Assembly: GCF_014805825.1 (NCBI RefSeq)
Contig: NZ_CP061941.1
Coordinates: 2,232,001 to 2,296,000, forward strand
Direction of reading: 5' to 3'
Length of the DNA: 64,000 nt
Source: Marinomonas algicola
GTDB taxonomy: Bacteria; Pseudomonadota; Gammaproteobacteria; Pseudomonadales; Marinomonadaceae
Below the pieces are notes generated by a model. The model ran no database searches, was not told the origin of the DNA, and was given only the letters and a program-made list of their open reading frames with translations. Both the position numbers and the translations under genes were made by a program. Shown here one piece after another: positions 56,185-64,000 of this stretch; positions within the stretch are counted from its first letter, which is position 1, and each line of letters opens with the position of its first letter.

Positions 56185-57420
56185 ATGATCAACGTTTATG
56201 TAATTGGTTCAGGTATTGTTGGTGTAAGTTGTGCCTTAAATTTACTTGAAAAAGGCGTCAAGGTCACATTAATTGATAAAGAAAATAGTGTTAAAGAAAC
56301 ATCCTTTGGAAATGCTGGTGTAATCACTCGAAGTTCAGCTTATTTAATTAATAATAAGAACTTAATTCCTAATCTTAAAAAATATATATTTAACAAAAAT
56401 CCAGCCGTAAGACTTAATCATTTATATTTAATAAAAAATATAAATTGGTCGCGCCAATTTTTATATCAATCATTAGAAAAAAAATCAGAAAGAAACATTA
56501 GCTATCTTGATTCAATTATTCGAGTGTCATTAGACGAACATAAGAAGTGGTTAACACAATCAGCGGGGATGTCACGACTACGAGAAGGAGGATGGTTGAA
56601 ACTGTTTCATTCTGAAGAAGGTGCAATGGCCACTGACTATGAGCAAGCGATATACAATAAACTGGGTATCAACTTTGACATATTGAACGCACAACAAATT
56701 CAAATATTAGAACCGGCTTTAAAGCACATTTATGGCAGTGCATTACATATTAAAGATGCCGTATCAGTAGATCATCCAGGTGAAGTCACTCAAAGCTATA
56801 TTAATCTTTTTATAAAACTTGGAGGACAGGTAATTCGTGATGGTATACAGAGCTTGTCAATTGAAGGAAATCAAGTTGCCCTACATGGCCAAAAATCATA
56901 TCTAGCTGATAAAGTGGTTTTAGCCGCTGGTCCCTGGTCTAATGATCTGCTTAAATGCGTATCAAAACCCATACCAATGTGTTTTGAGCGTGGGTATCAT
57001 AGACATTATCAGTTCCCTGAAGGGCCTAGGTTAACTCGTCCCATTTATGATGTAGACAGTGCATTTGTTTTGACGCCAACGACTCAAGGTTACCGGCTTA
57101 CTAGTGGCTCCGAGCTCAACGACAAAACGGCACCTGACTCCTTTGTTCAGCTTGATAAAGTATCAATATCGGCTCAGCAAAGTACGTATTTAGGGGCTCC
57201 TATTGAAAATACCGAATGGAGAGGTAATCGACCAACATTGCCTGACTCATTACCGGCCATTGGCCCATGCCCTAATCAAGACAATATTTGGTTAGCTTTT
57301 GGTCACCAACATATTGGCTTCAGTACAGGACCTGCAACAGGACGATTAATCGCTGAAATGATCTCTCAGCAACCAACATTTATTGATGCATCACCTTTTT
57401 CTCCCGCGCGATTTTATTAA
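56185..57420 (+). CDS. DadA-like FAD-dependent D-amino acid dehydrogenase
   Basis: A 411-residue flavoenzyme of the DAO family. The FAD motif VIGSGIVGVSCALNLLEKG is at the N-terminus, the motif for flavin stabilisation KETSFGNAGVITRS follows, and the C-terminus has IWLAFGHQHIGFSTGPATGR. DadA-type enzymes oxidise D-amino acids to 2-oxo acids with electrons to the respiratory chain. It starts a two-gene unit with a membrane permease. The first third is AT-rich relative to the rest. Substrate not known. Confidence 0.85.
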   Translation: MINVYVIGSGIVGVSCALNLLEKGVKVTLIDKENSVKETSFGNAGVITRSSAYLINNKNLIPNLKKYIFNKNPAVRLNHLYLIKNINWSRQFLYQSLEKKSERNISYLDSIIRVSLDEHKKWLTQSAGMSRLREGGWLKLFHSEEGAMATDYEQAIYNKLGINFDILNAQQIQILEPALKHIYGSALHIKDAVSVDHPGEVTQSYINLFIKLGGQVIRDGIQSLSIEGNQVALHGQKSYLADKVVLAAGPWSNDLLKCVSKPIPMCFERGYHRHYQFPEGPRLTRPIYDVDSAFVLTPTTQGYRLTSGSELNDKTAPDSFVQLDKVSISAQQSTYLGAPIENTEWRGNRPTLPDSLPAIGPCPNQDNIWLAFGHQHIGFSTGPATGRLIAEMISQQPTFIDASPFSPARFY

Positions 57421-57428
57421 GGAATATT

Positions 57429-58748
57429 ATGTTTTCAAAAAAGCACCATTCGCCATTCTCTATCCATACATTTTCAGGATACGGTGTTGTCGCTGGCTGT
57501 GGATTATTTTTATTATCCTTAATTCCTTATTTCGAGTGGTTATATGGTTTCTCTGCCCTCTGTTATTGGAGTGTTTTTATCGTCTCTTGGAAGCGATTAA
57601 ACCAACGTAATAAAAGTCAAATCCGGCTTCTCATTGGCGCTGGCGGAATCGCTCTTATTTACCATCTCTATTTAGCGGAAAGCATTGATTTGAGTTCACT
57701 GTTTGAAGGAAATTTAGGCATAGTAGCCATGCTTACAGGCGTTTCTCTATTAGCTCTGCTTCCTGATACAGCCAAACAATCGCCCCCTGTTTTAGGCATT
57801 AAAGGTGCCTTGTACACCTGGCTCAGCGTCCACTTGCTGGGGGCTGTTATTAATATGTCTGCGACGTTTTTTGTTGGTGATAAGCTACAAAGACCAACCG
57901 GAAAAATGACCATGCCTCAATACTCTATGCTTGTAAGAGCATTAACCAGTGCAGGGCTATGGTCTCCATTTTTTGCATCGGTCGCTGTGGCCCTATCGAT
58001 TGCACCTGATGCCGAATTTCATAATCTTGCTATGATAGGGATCCCGATGGCCATTTGTTCTTGTCTGCTGTCTCTTTGGGAATTAAAAAGGCGTGATCAT
58101 CTAACCTCTTTTTCAGGCTTCCCCATTGCCGTAAACTCCTTATTTTTTCCTGTGATGTTGGCATTTTTAGTGATCGTATTTCATTATTTTATTATGACGC
58201 AAACGCCAATCCTATCTATTGTTACCTTACTTAGCCCCTTATCTGTCGTGATTTACTTAACCTTAAAAACCGGCGGAAATCACACAAGATCACGCATTCA
58301 AGATCATATTCATATCCGCTTACCTAATATGGCGAATGAGATCGCATTATTTTTATCTGCTGGCTTTCTTAGTAAAGCAATTAGTCTGGCATTAATGAGC
58401 ACATTTGGTAATGAATGGTCACTGTTTACAAGTTTTGGCTTTAGTGAAGCCCTTATCTGCTTTATCGGGATTTGCGGAATCTCTTTATTAGGGCTACATC
58501 CCATTGTTGGTATTTCATTAATGAGTTCATTTGTTCCAGCAGGCAGTGCTGACAACACCCTACTGGCGTTCGTTTCTCTAAGTTCATGGGCTGTTGGAAC
58601 CGCCATTAGTCCATTGTCAGGGATTAATCTGTCTATATCAGGAAAATACGGTGTAGATAACTTCCAGCTTGCCCGTTCAAACTGGCGATATGGGGGAATG
58701 ATGGCCGTGGTCGTGGCATTCGGAATGTTGGTGCTAGTCCTCTTTTGA
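57429..58748 (+). CDS. Polytopic membrane protein, probable permease
   Basis: A 439-residue protein with about 11-12 hydrophobic segments. No family is certain; LRPTGKM-type loop, VRALTSAGLWSPFFASVAVA and SSFVPAGSADNTLLAFVSLS resemble ion-transporter superfamily (ArsB/CitM-like) permeases with paired re-entrant loops. Starts eight bases after the dehydrogenase stop, with AGGAAT as ribosome site, so it is co-translated. A role in moving a D-amino acid or its oxo-acid product is inferred from context only. Confidence 0.65.
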   Translation: MFSKKHHSPFSIHTFSGYGVVAGCGLFLLSLIPYFEWLYGFSALCYWSVFIVSWKRLNQRNKSQIRLLIGAGGIALIYHLYLAESIDLSSLFEGNLGIVAMLTGVSLLALLPDTAKQSPPVLGIKGALYTWLSVHLLGAVINMSATFFVGDKLQRPTGKMTMPQYSMLVRALTSAGLWSPFFASVAVALSIAPDAEFHNLAMIGIPMAICSCLLSLWELKRRDHLTSFSGFPIAVNSLFFPVMLAFLVIVFHYFIMTQTPILSIVTLLSPLSVVIYLTLKTGGNHTRSRIQDHIHIRLPNMANEIALFLSAGFLSKAISLALMSTFGNEWSLFTSFGFSEALICFIGICGISLLGLHPIVGISLMSSFVPAGSADNTLLAFVSLSSWAVGTAISPLSGINLSISGKYGVDNFQLARSNWRYGGMMAVVVAFGMLVLVLF

Positions 58749-58878
58749 GCGACTGATTAATTCTCCCTGATAATATCTCAACCTATTGAATCTAATGTGT
58801 TTTTATAAGATACTTAATACCTAAATCTTACGATAAATACGCCTTTAGACCTAAAAAGTTGCAGAATGGGTGAGTTTT

Positions 58879-60171
58879 ATGAAACCTCGTCAGACAAAGA
58901 TCGTCCCGCAAAAGGGTTTGTTCCAACCTCAGCTCGTAGACATCATTAACCCCAATCACCCTTTAGTTCGACTGGCTAAAATCATTGATTAGTGTCTGTT
59001 GGATAACGAATTAGGGGCACACTTCTCAACGGTTGGCGCAGCCGCGTTGACAACGCGCCTTATGGCGGGGTTACTGTATTTGCAGCACTTACATAACTTG
59101 TCTGACGAAATGGTATTAGAGCAATGGCTTGAATCGCCTGAATTACCAGTATTTTTGTGGCGAAACCTTTTTTCAACATGACTTCCCGTGCCATCAAACT
59201 AGCCTTGTTAAATGGCTAAAACTAAAAGTCATCAAACCAGCGAGCTTAAAGCGAGTCGTCGTAGACACCACAGTACAAGAAAAGAACATGACCTTCCCAA
59301 CAGATGCCAAGCTCTACAACAAGGCTCGACAACAGCTCACGCAGGTAGCCAAAGAACAAAACATTACCTTAAGACAAACCTACGACAAAGACCGCCATGA
59401 GTTAATGCCAAAAATTGGACGCTATGGCCACGCCAAACAATATAAGCGGATGAGAAAAGCGATTAAGTAAGTCAAAGGCTTTTTAGGGCGAGTCCTGTGA
59501 GATATTGATAGACAAATAAAGCAACAAGGATTAACGCTCACCCAAAAACAGGAAGACACACTTAACCAAGCCTATCGATTACTAAAACAAACTCGCCAAA
59601 GCAAAAACAAAATCTACAGCCTGCATGAACCTAATGTGGACTGTATCTCCAAAGGAAAAGCGCATAAACGCTACGAATTTGGTGTGAAAGTCAGTATCGC
59701 CGTTACCGCGAAAGACTCCTTCATCGTGGGAGTAAGAAGCTATCCTGGCAATCCGTATGATGGACATACCTTGAAAGATCAACTCCAACAAGTAGAAACC
59801 CTCACTGGGCGAAAACCAGAACCCTGTTTTGTTGACCGAGGCTATAAAGGGTATGACGTGGAAGACATTAACGTCTTGATAGCAGATTAAAAACGCGGAA
59901 TCCCACGAAGCAGCGTAGAACCCATCATAGGGCATCTCAAATTCGATGGAAAACTCAGACGATGCTTCTTAAAGGTGTACTAGGCGATGCGATGAACGTG
60001 ATCTTAAGTACCTGTGGTCAGAACCTGCGTAAGCTACTCCAGTGGCATTATTGTGCGCCATATATGGGGGCATTTTTAAGGCGATTATGGCTGAAAATAG
60101 CATTTCAAATGGAAAGGTCTAAAATAACATGGGGGTTCTTGTCTGAAACGCCATTATTCAGGGACGACTAA
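58879..60171 (+). mobile_element. IS5-family insertion sequence, decayed transposase
   Basis: A full-length but dead IS5-type transposase. It opens at ATG 58879 (MKPRQTKIVPQKGLFQPQL), meets an in-frame TAG near 58990, then a frameshift near 59160, stops near 59468 and 59500, and a TAA near 59890; pieces include LKRVVVDTTVQEKNMTFPTD, HKRYEFGVKVSIAVTAKD, CFVDRGYKGYDVE, and the C-terminal MNVILSTCGQNLRKLLQW. Terminal repeats were not recognised. At least four disabling changes show an old insertion. Confidence 0.85.
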
Positions 60172-60774
60172 TTACTTCAAGCGTGGTTTCATCAGCATGA
60201 CATGTCCAGAGTATAGAATGATATTCTCATATTTAAGAACGTTTCGTGCAAAGATCTCAGTTTAGATTTGTTTGCACTTAGTCATTTTTTATGGAACAAA
60301 CTTTCGTTTTTAGTGGTAGCAAGAATTAAGAAAATCCTTTACTATCAAGAGGTACAACTGTTTACATCAGATCTAATGGGTTGAAAATTAATGGTATATC
60401 CAGCACGTTTGCTTTTCTATATTGTTAGGGAATAGCAGGTTTAAAATACAAATAGGGCCAGCGGCGCGACTATATCTGTAGGCGATTTGCTGATAGGGAG
60501 GCCTAGGAGATTTATACATATGTGTGAATTCTTTTCATTTTTACTGTCCTTAGATTATGGAGGATCTGAACTATAATTGGAGTAAAAAGCTCGTAACCGG
60601 GTGTATATGGAAAACTTAGGTATATTAACGTTTCGCAAAAAACTGGATGTCGACTTTTCGCAGGATTTTATGTTGTAGGGCAGATTAAGGTGTTTTGATG
60701 AATTCGTCGGTAGCGCTTCAACTATAAATTGTGATTAATAACCGAGGGGTTATTAAATAGCGGCCAAGATACAT
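60172..60774. other. 603-base region without recognised genes
   Basis: No frame, tRNA, or strong hairpin is apparent. Composition is similar to neighbouring genes, and it may be degraded sequence left by insertion events. It must carry the promoter of the diguanylate cyclase gene at its right end. Confidence 0.4.
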
Positions 60775-61908
60775 ATGAGTATTAATGACGAAATTCAATT
60801 AAGTATCGACCAGCATCGACTGTTTTACCAGCAAATGCGAACAACGACTCCTTTACAGGCCTTGGTTGTAAGTTGTTGGTTTGGTGTATTGATGTATCAC
60901 GACTCGTCAGTTTTTCCAAAGTTATGGTTAGCAATTTTTATGGCTTTTCTTGCTTTTCGCTTCTCGGTTTATCTGAAGATAAAAGGTTGGGATGATTACA
61001 AGGTCGCGAGCCAGATGAATGCGGTTAACCGTAATGGCCTGATTGCAGCGGCATTGAATGGGCTACTCTGGTCCGTTTTCTACATCTATTCGTATTATCA
61101 CCTTTCAGAGCGATGGATGTTTCTTTTCGCAGCTTTCGTTATTATTCTAATGGCGTCTGGCTTCATTACTCTTGCAATTCATAAATATTCATTTTATGCC
61201 TTTTTTTGCTGTTTTATTATTCCAATAATCATTTTTACTTTTATGCATTATGAAAATGGCAGTACATTATTTTTTATGGCTTTTATGTACCTTTTTTTCG
61301 GATTTAATATCTTGTCACTGCATAAAAATATCAACAAAACTATTATTGATAGCTTGAAAAGTGTTATTGAAAATAAAAATTTGGCGAATCGTCTAAAAGA
61401 GCTCAGCAATACAGATAGTTTGACCACACTATCGAATCGCCGACATTTTGACGAGAAAAGTTATAGCACCTTAAAGCAAGTAGTAGAATTAAGGCAAAAA
61501 TTTTCCATTCTGATGATAGATATTGATTACTTCAAATTATATAATGATAACTATGGTCATTTGCAGGGCGATAATGTGATTGAACAAGTAGCCAAAGTGA
61601 TGAAAGGCGCTCTGATCAAGACATCAGATCTCATCGCCAGATATGGTGGAGAAGAGTTTATTGTGATGTTAGCGAATACCAGTGAAGCTGATTCTGAAAG
61701 GGCGGCGAAAACGTTGGTTAGGATTGTCGAGGCGCTTGAAATTGAAAATAAGCATTCTAAAGTGAGCCCTTTTGTGACAATCAGTGTCGGGGTAGCGGTG
61801 GTTGCTCCAACGGATGATCTGGAGCTCAAAGAGGTTATTAAGAAAGCGGACCATTCACTCTATCAAGCAAAGTCTGAGGGGCGAAACCGCTACTGCCTTA
61901 ACTCTTAA
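60775..61908 (+). CDS. Membrane-bound diguanylate cyclase (GGDEF)
   Basis: A 377-residue protein. Residues about 25-195 contain six hydrophobic segments; a short coiled linker (KSVIENKNLANRLKELSNTD) leads into the GGDEF domain with active-site RYGGEEF near 293-299, and DIDYFKLYND and NHSKVSPFVTISVGVA-type family pieces. GGEEF is an active form, so it should make c-di-GMP. An RxxD inhibitory site is not seen (SDLI precedes ARYGG). Weak ribosome site. Opposes the EAL protein at 28406 in function. Confidence 0.87.
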   Translation: MSINDEIQLSIDQHRLFYQQMRTTTPLQALVVSCWFGVLMYHDSSVFPKLWLAIFMAFLAFRFSVYLKIKGWDDYKVASQMNAVNRNGLIAAALNGLLWSVFYIYSYYHLSERWMFLFAAFVIILMASGFITLAIHKYSFYAFFCCFIIPIIIFTFMHYENGSTLFFMAFMYLFFGFNILSLHKNINKTIIDSLKSVIENKNLANRLKELSNTDSLTTLSNRRHFDEKSYSTLKQVVELRQKFSILMIDIDYFKLYNDNYGHLQGDNVIEQVAKVMKGALIKTSDLIARYGGEEFIVMLANTSEADSERAAKTLVRIVEALEIENKHSKVSPFVTISVGVAVVAPTDDLELKEVIKKADHSLYQAKSEGRNRYCLNS

Positions 61909-61965
61909 GGCATGCGACTTCACTTGAAGATGATTGCTATAGAGATACCTCTATGTAAAAAAACT

Positions 61966-62411
61966 GTAAGCGTCGGTTAAACCCCACATAGTAATGCCTT
62001 TCAAAAATCATAAAGTCTTTTGTTTTCTTTCAAGGGGATAAAAGGCTTATGTTTACCGCATCAAATCAATTTAATGTGACCCTCATTTGTGGACCAACCG
62101 ATATGCGTAAAGCCATTAATGGACTATGTAATATTGTCGCGTACGATCTGGAAAAAGAACCCTGTAGCGATCATATTCTTGTTTTTTGTGGCCGAGCACG
62201 AGATAAAGTCAAAATTTTACAATGGTCTTCTAATGGCTTTTGGCTGCATTATAAGCGTCTCGAAAAAGAACATTTTCAGTGGCCTGGTATTGATGATGAG
62301 CACTTGTCTATTCAAGTATCACCCCGTCAGCTGAATTGGTTATTGGATGGTCTTGCGCTCAATTTACAAGAGGCTCACCCACATTTAACGTATCGATATC
62401 ATGACGATTAG
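61966..62411 (+). mobile_element. IS66-family remnant: left end and tnpB only
   Basis: GTAAGCGTCGGTT at 61966-61978 matches the terminal repeat typical of IS66 elements (GTAAGCG...). It is followed by a complete tnpB. The tnpC transposase and right end are missing: sequence switches to a NUDIX fragment right after the tnpB stop. The element cannot move and marks a deletion junction near 62411-62420. Confidence 0.75.
62049..62411 (+). CDS. tnpB: IS66-family accessory protein TnpB
   Basis: A 120-residue IS66 Orf2 protein, complete: FNVTLICGPTDMRKAINGLC is the PTDMRK family signature, and CGRARDKVKILQWSSNGFWL and VSPRQLNWLLDGL also match. Its role in transposition is unclear even in intact elements. 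The transposase it works with is absent here, so it is an orphan. Confidence 0.9.
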   Translation: MFTASNQFNVTLICGPTDMRKAINGLCNIVAYDLEKEPCSDHILVFCGRARDKVKILQWSSNGFWLHYKRLEKEHFQWPGIDDEHLSIQVSPRQLNWLLDGLALNLQEAHPHLTYRYHDD

Positions 62412-62656
62412 GAGATTTTCTCTTCCTTTAGTTCACGAATCAAACCTGTAATGTAATCTTCTTGGCCATCAATTCCGCCACCGGGAAGGCTGTAATCATG
62501 ATACCGCCGCGTATATAGTAATAAAATGTCCTCCCCTTTTAGTACAATTCCTCGTGCAGCGTGACGCATAATAATAACTTGCTTGCTTAAAGGAGAGACG
62601 TCTACAGGAGACACATCAGGATGAAAAGCCGTTTTTAACTGCCGCATAAATACCAA
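62408..62656 (-). pseudogene. NUDIX hydrolase, truncated in the Nudix box
   Basis: An 82-residue fragment with the start of a NUDIX domain: HAARGIVLKGEDILLLYTRR then YSLPGGGIDGQEDYITG and LIRELKEE, which is the Nudix box up to REUxEE. The frame ends (KIS, stop) where IS66 sequence begins, so the C-terminal half is missing. No activity is expected. Likely start at the second or third Met (RQL or RHA) is unclear. Confidence 0.8.
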
Positions 62657-62751
62657 CCCAAAGGCACTGCCATTACTTCGTTGTTATTGTACTGATTATG
62701 GTATTTACCACATTCGATCACCGGACTATCCGTCATTATTCACTGTGAAAA

Positions 62752-63219
62752 TTAGGATCGATAAACCACTTTAAACTGCTCTAGAACCAACAGCATATCT
62801 TCACTTGGTTGAATACCTAACTCGTCACATTCAAGTGCAAAGAAAGCCCAATGCGCATCACGCCACCAAGCTAATGTTTTGTCCCCTTCGCCTTCTAAAG
62901 CAGCAAACTCTGCGGTGATTTCATTGTATTTGCATTTGGATACGGAAGTAATTTCAATAATGCAAACAGGGTTCCCATCCCAATCCGTAACGACTTGCAA
63001 ATGCCCAACTTCGGGCAAAGCTTCATCTTCATGGCTATACCAATAATCCATACTACAAGAGGCTTGTTTTTCTCCTCGTACGATTAAATCAGCGCAAATA
63101 TTTGCATTCACTTCGTCTGCACAAAAGTAATCTGAGCTAAAAGAAGTGTGCTTATTCGCAACATTTGAAGGCAAAGTTTGAAGATATTCATCTAAATACA
63201 CTTTACTTTTTGCGTCCAT
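62752..63219 (-). CDS. ASCH-domain protein
   Basis: About 155 residues from ATG 63219, which has AAGGGA just upstream; the frame opens earlier at 63261. The ASCH-type core shows KQASCSMDYWYSHEDEALPE, VGHLQVVTDWDGNPVCIIEI and WWRDAHWAFFALECDELGI. ASCH proteins have a PUA-like fold and some act as RNA- or nucleotide-related enzymes (amidohydrolase on N4-acetylcytidine in YqfB-type members). Its function here is not established. Confidence 0.8.
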   Translation of the reverse strand: MDAKSKVYLDEYLQTLPSNVANKHTSFSSDYFCADEVNANICADLIVRGEKQASCSMDYWYSHEDEALPEVGHLQVVTDWDGNPVCIIEITSVSKCKYNEITAEFAALEGEGDKTLAWWRDAHWAFFALECDELGIQPSEDMLLVLEQFKVVYRS

Positions 63220-63330
63220 ATTATCCCTTGATATCAATCCAAAAACGGACTCTTCGGGCATAGAATGACCACCGAATAGATCTAAGTGTCATTCATTATA
63301 AACAACAATGCTCTCCTATGCCCTCATAAG

Positions 63331-64000
63331 TTAGTGCTCAAAGTTCAATAGGCGTGACTTATTAAGCTCCTTCATCCGGCCTAGAACATCTACCCCAATT
63401 TGGTTGTAAACGTCTAATAAATCGATCAATACCCAATTTTCTCTAATGTAACCATTTTCCACCCTCCAAAAATCCAAGCTTCTCATCGTAATCTTTTGAT
63501 TCGCAGGAGCAATGCCTAACCAACCGCCTTGACTAATGGTCATACCCATACCGGGCCAAGCGGTAAAGCCGACATAATCCGCATCCGCAAAAAGATACCC
63601 CTTATTAGTATCACCCACACGATTTGGCAGCGCGTTTAAAAATGGAATTTGATGCCAATTGCGAAAACCTTTAATGCCTCTTGCTGTACCAATGCCTGAA
63701 GGCCCATACCAACTGCACTGGGGGTGCCAGTATTTTTCCAGTGCCATCGCATCCACACCTCCTTCGGCAAAGTTCCCTAAAGATGCACACATGTCTGCAA
63801 CTGTATTCAAGCTAACGTCTGAACGTTCTTTATCATAGAAAGATTGAATAATACCATCTTGAGTTGCTGGCCCCGGAACATGCCATTCTCTCCCCAGACT
63901 TATCGATAGTGGCCATACACCTGCTTGCATCATCACTTCAGGAATGTCCCATACCACTTGCATTTCAACAATAAGGCCGCCCTCAATACGAAAAAATTCA
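63331..64000 (-). CDS. SnoaL-like (ester cyclase) protein, N-terminus beyond right edge
   Basis: At least 223 codons. Two SnoaL/NTF2-like modules are suggested: the visible N-terminal end contains FRIEGGLIVEMQVVWDIPE, the usual last strand-turn of one module, and the C-terminal module runs about residues 60-210 from the 63963 Met with ENGYIRENWVLIDLLDVYNQ. The frame continues past 63963 to the window end, so the ATG there is internal. Members are polyketide-cyclase-fold proteins of varied or unknown function. Confidence 0.78.
   Translation of the reverse strand, partial: EFFRIEGGLIVEMQVVWDIPEVMMQAGVWPLSISLGREWHVPGPATQDGIIQSFYDKERSDVSLNTVADMCASLGNFAEGGVDAMALEKYWHPQCSWYGPSGIGTARGIKGFRNWHQIPFLNALPNRVGDTNKGYLFADADYVGFTAWPGMGMTISQGGWLGIAPANQKITMRSLDFWRVENGYIRENWVLIDLLDVYNQIGVDVLGRMKELNKSRLLNFEH

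Noticed and set aside
60172..60774. A structured RNA in the long gap before the diguanylate cyclase gene
   Set aside because: No strong stem or riboswitch-like motif could be seen by eye.

Overview
The window looks like chromosome of a marine gammaproteobacterium of the Oceanospirillales, most like Marinomonas. This is inferred from moderate-to-low GC, many TRAP and ABC uptake systems, a FadL/VolA-type lipid pair, imelysin iron genes and E. coli-type LexA- and Fur-like sites. No rRNA is present; there is one tRNA (Asp).

Layout. 1-5.7 kb: an inositol-type catabolic locus (iolC start, Gfo/Idh dehydrogenase, sugar ABC ATPase and permease, divergent binding protein, RpiR regulator). 5.8-11 kb: a YoaK/DUF1275 membrane protein and a complete Ugp-type ABC importer ending in a strong terminator. 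11.1-19.8 kb: a defence-type island on the minus strand, with a TfoX C-domain protein, a GIY-YIG/DUF4357 protein, a short AT-rich ORF, and a type I restriction-modification operon hsdR-hsdM-hsdS followed by a SIR2-domain gene. The last three genes overlap by one base at TAATG junctions; hsdR is frameshifted in a seven-base homopolymer. 20-23 kb: an orphan gene, a flavoprotein, and a small exported protein behind a tandem LexA-like site. 23.3-28.3 kb: a Fur-box-preceded iron cluster (imelysin lipoprotein, di-heme oxidoreductase, second imelysin, DUF1513). 28.4-34.7 kb: an EAL phosphodiesterase, then a VolA-like lipase and a FadL-like porin.

34.9-40 kb: a TakP-like TRAP transporter with a Cache histidine kinase and NarL-type regulator. 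40.1-42.7 kb: a three-domain fusion of methyltransferase, APH-type kinase and JmjC/cupin oxygenase. 43-47.8 kb: tRNA-Asp, a glycerate kinase, a transglutaminase-like protein, an aldehyde dehydrogenase remnant and an MscS channel. 47.9-52 kb: a probable organophosphonate locus (alkaline-phosphatase-superfamily hydrolase, PhnZ/TmpB-like HD oxygenase, AraC regulator, TmpA-like 2OG oxygenase). 52-54.3 kb: an alpha/beta hydrolase and a LacI regulator. 54.4-62.4 kb: accessory DNA with decayed IS1182-, IS5- and IS66-family elements around a racemase/D-amino acid dehydrogenase/permease set and a diguanylate cyclase. The right end holds a truncated NUDIX gene, an ASCH protein and a SnoaL-like protein that runs off the window.

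The strongest candidates for unusual biology are the SIR2 gene coupled to the type I R-M operon, the methyltransferase-kinase-JmjC fusion, the LexA-boxed small exported protein, and the phosphonate locus. All function calls rest on reading motifs and family knowledge; no search was run.
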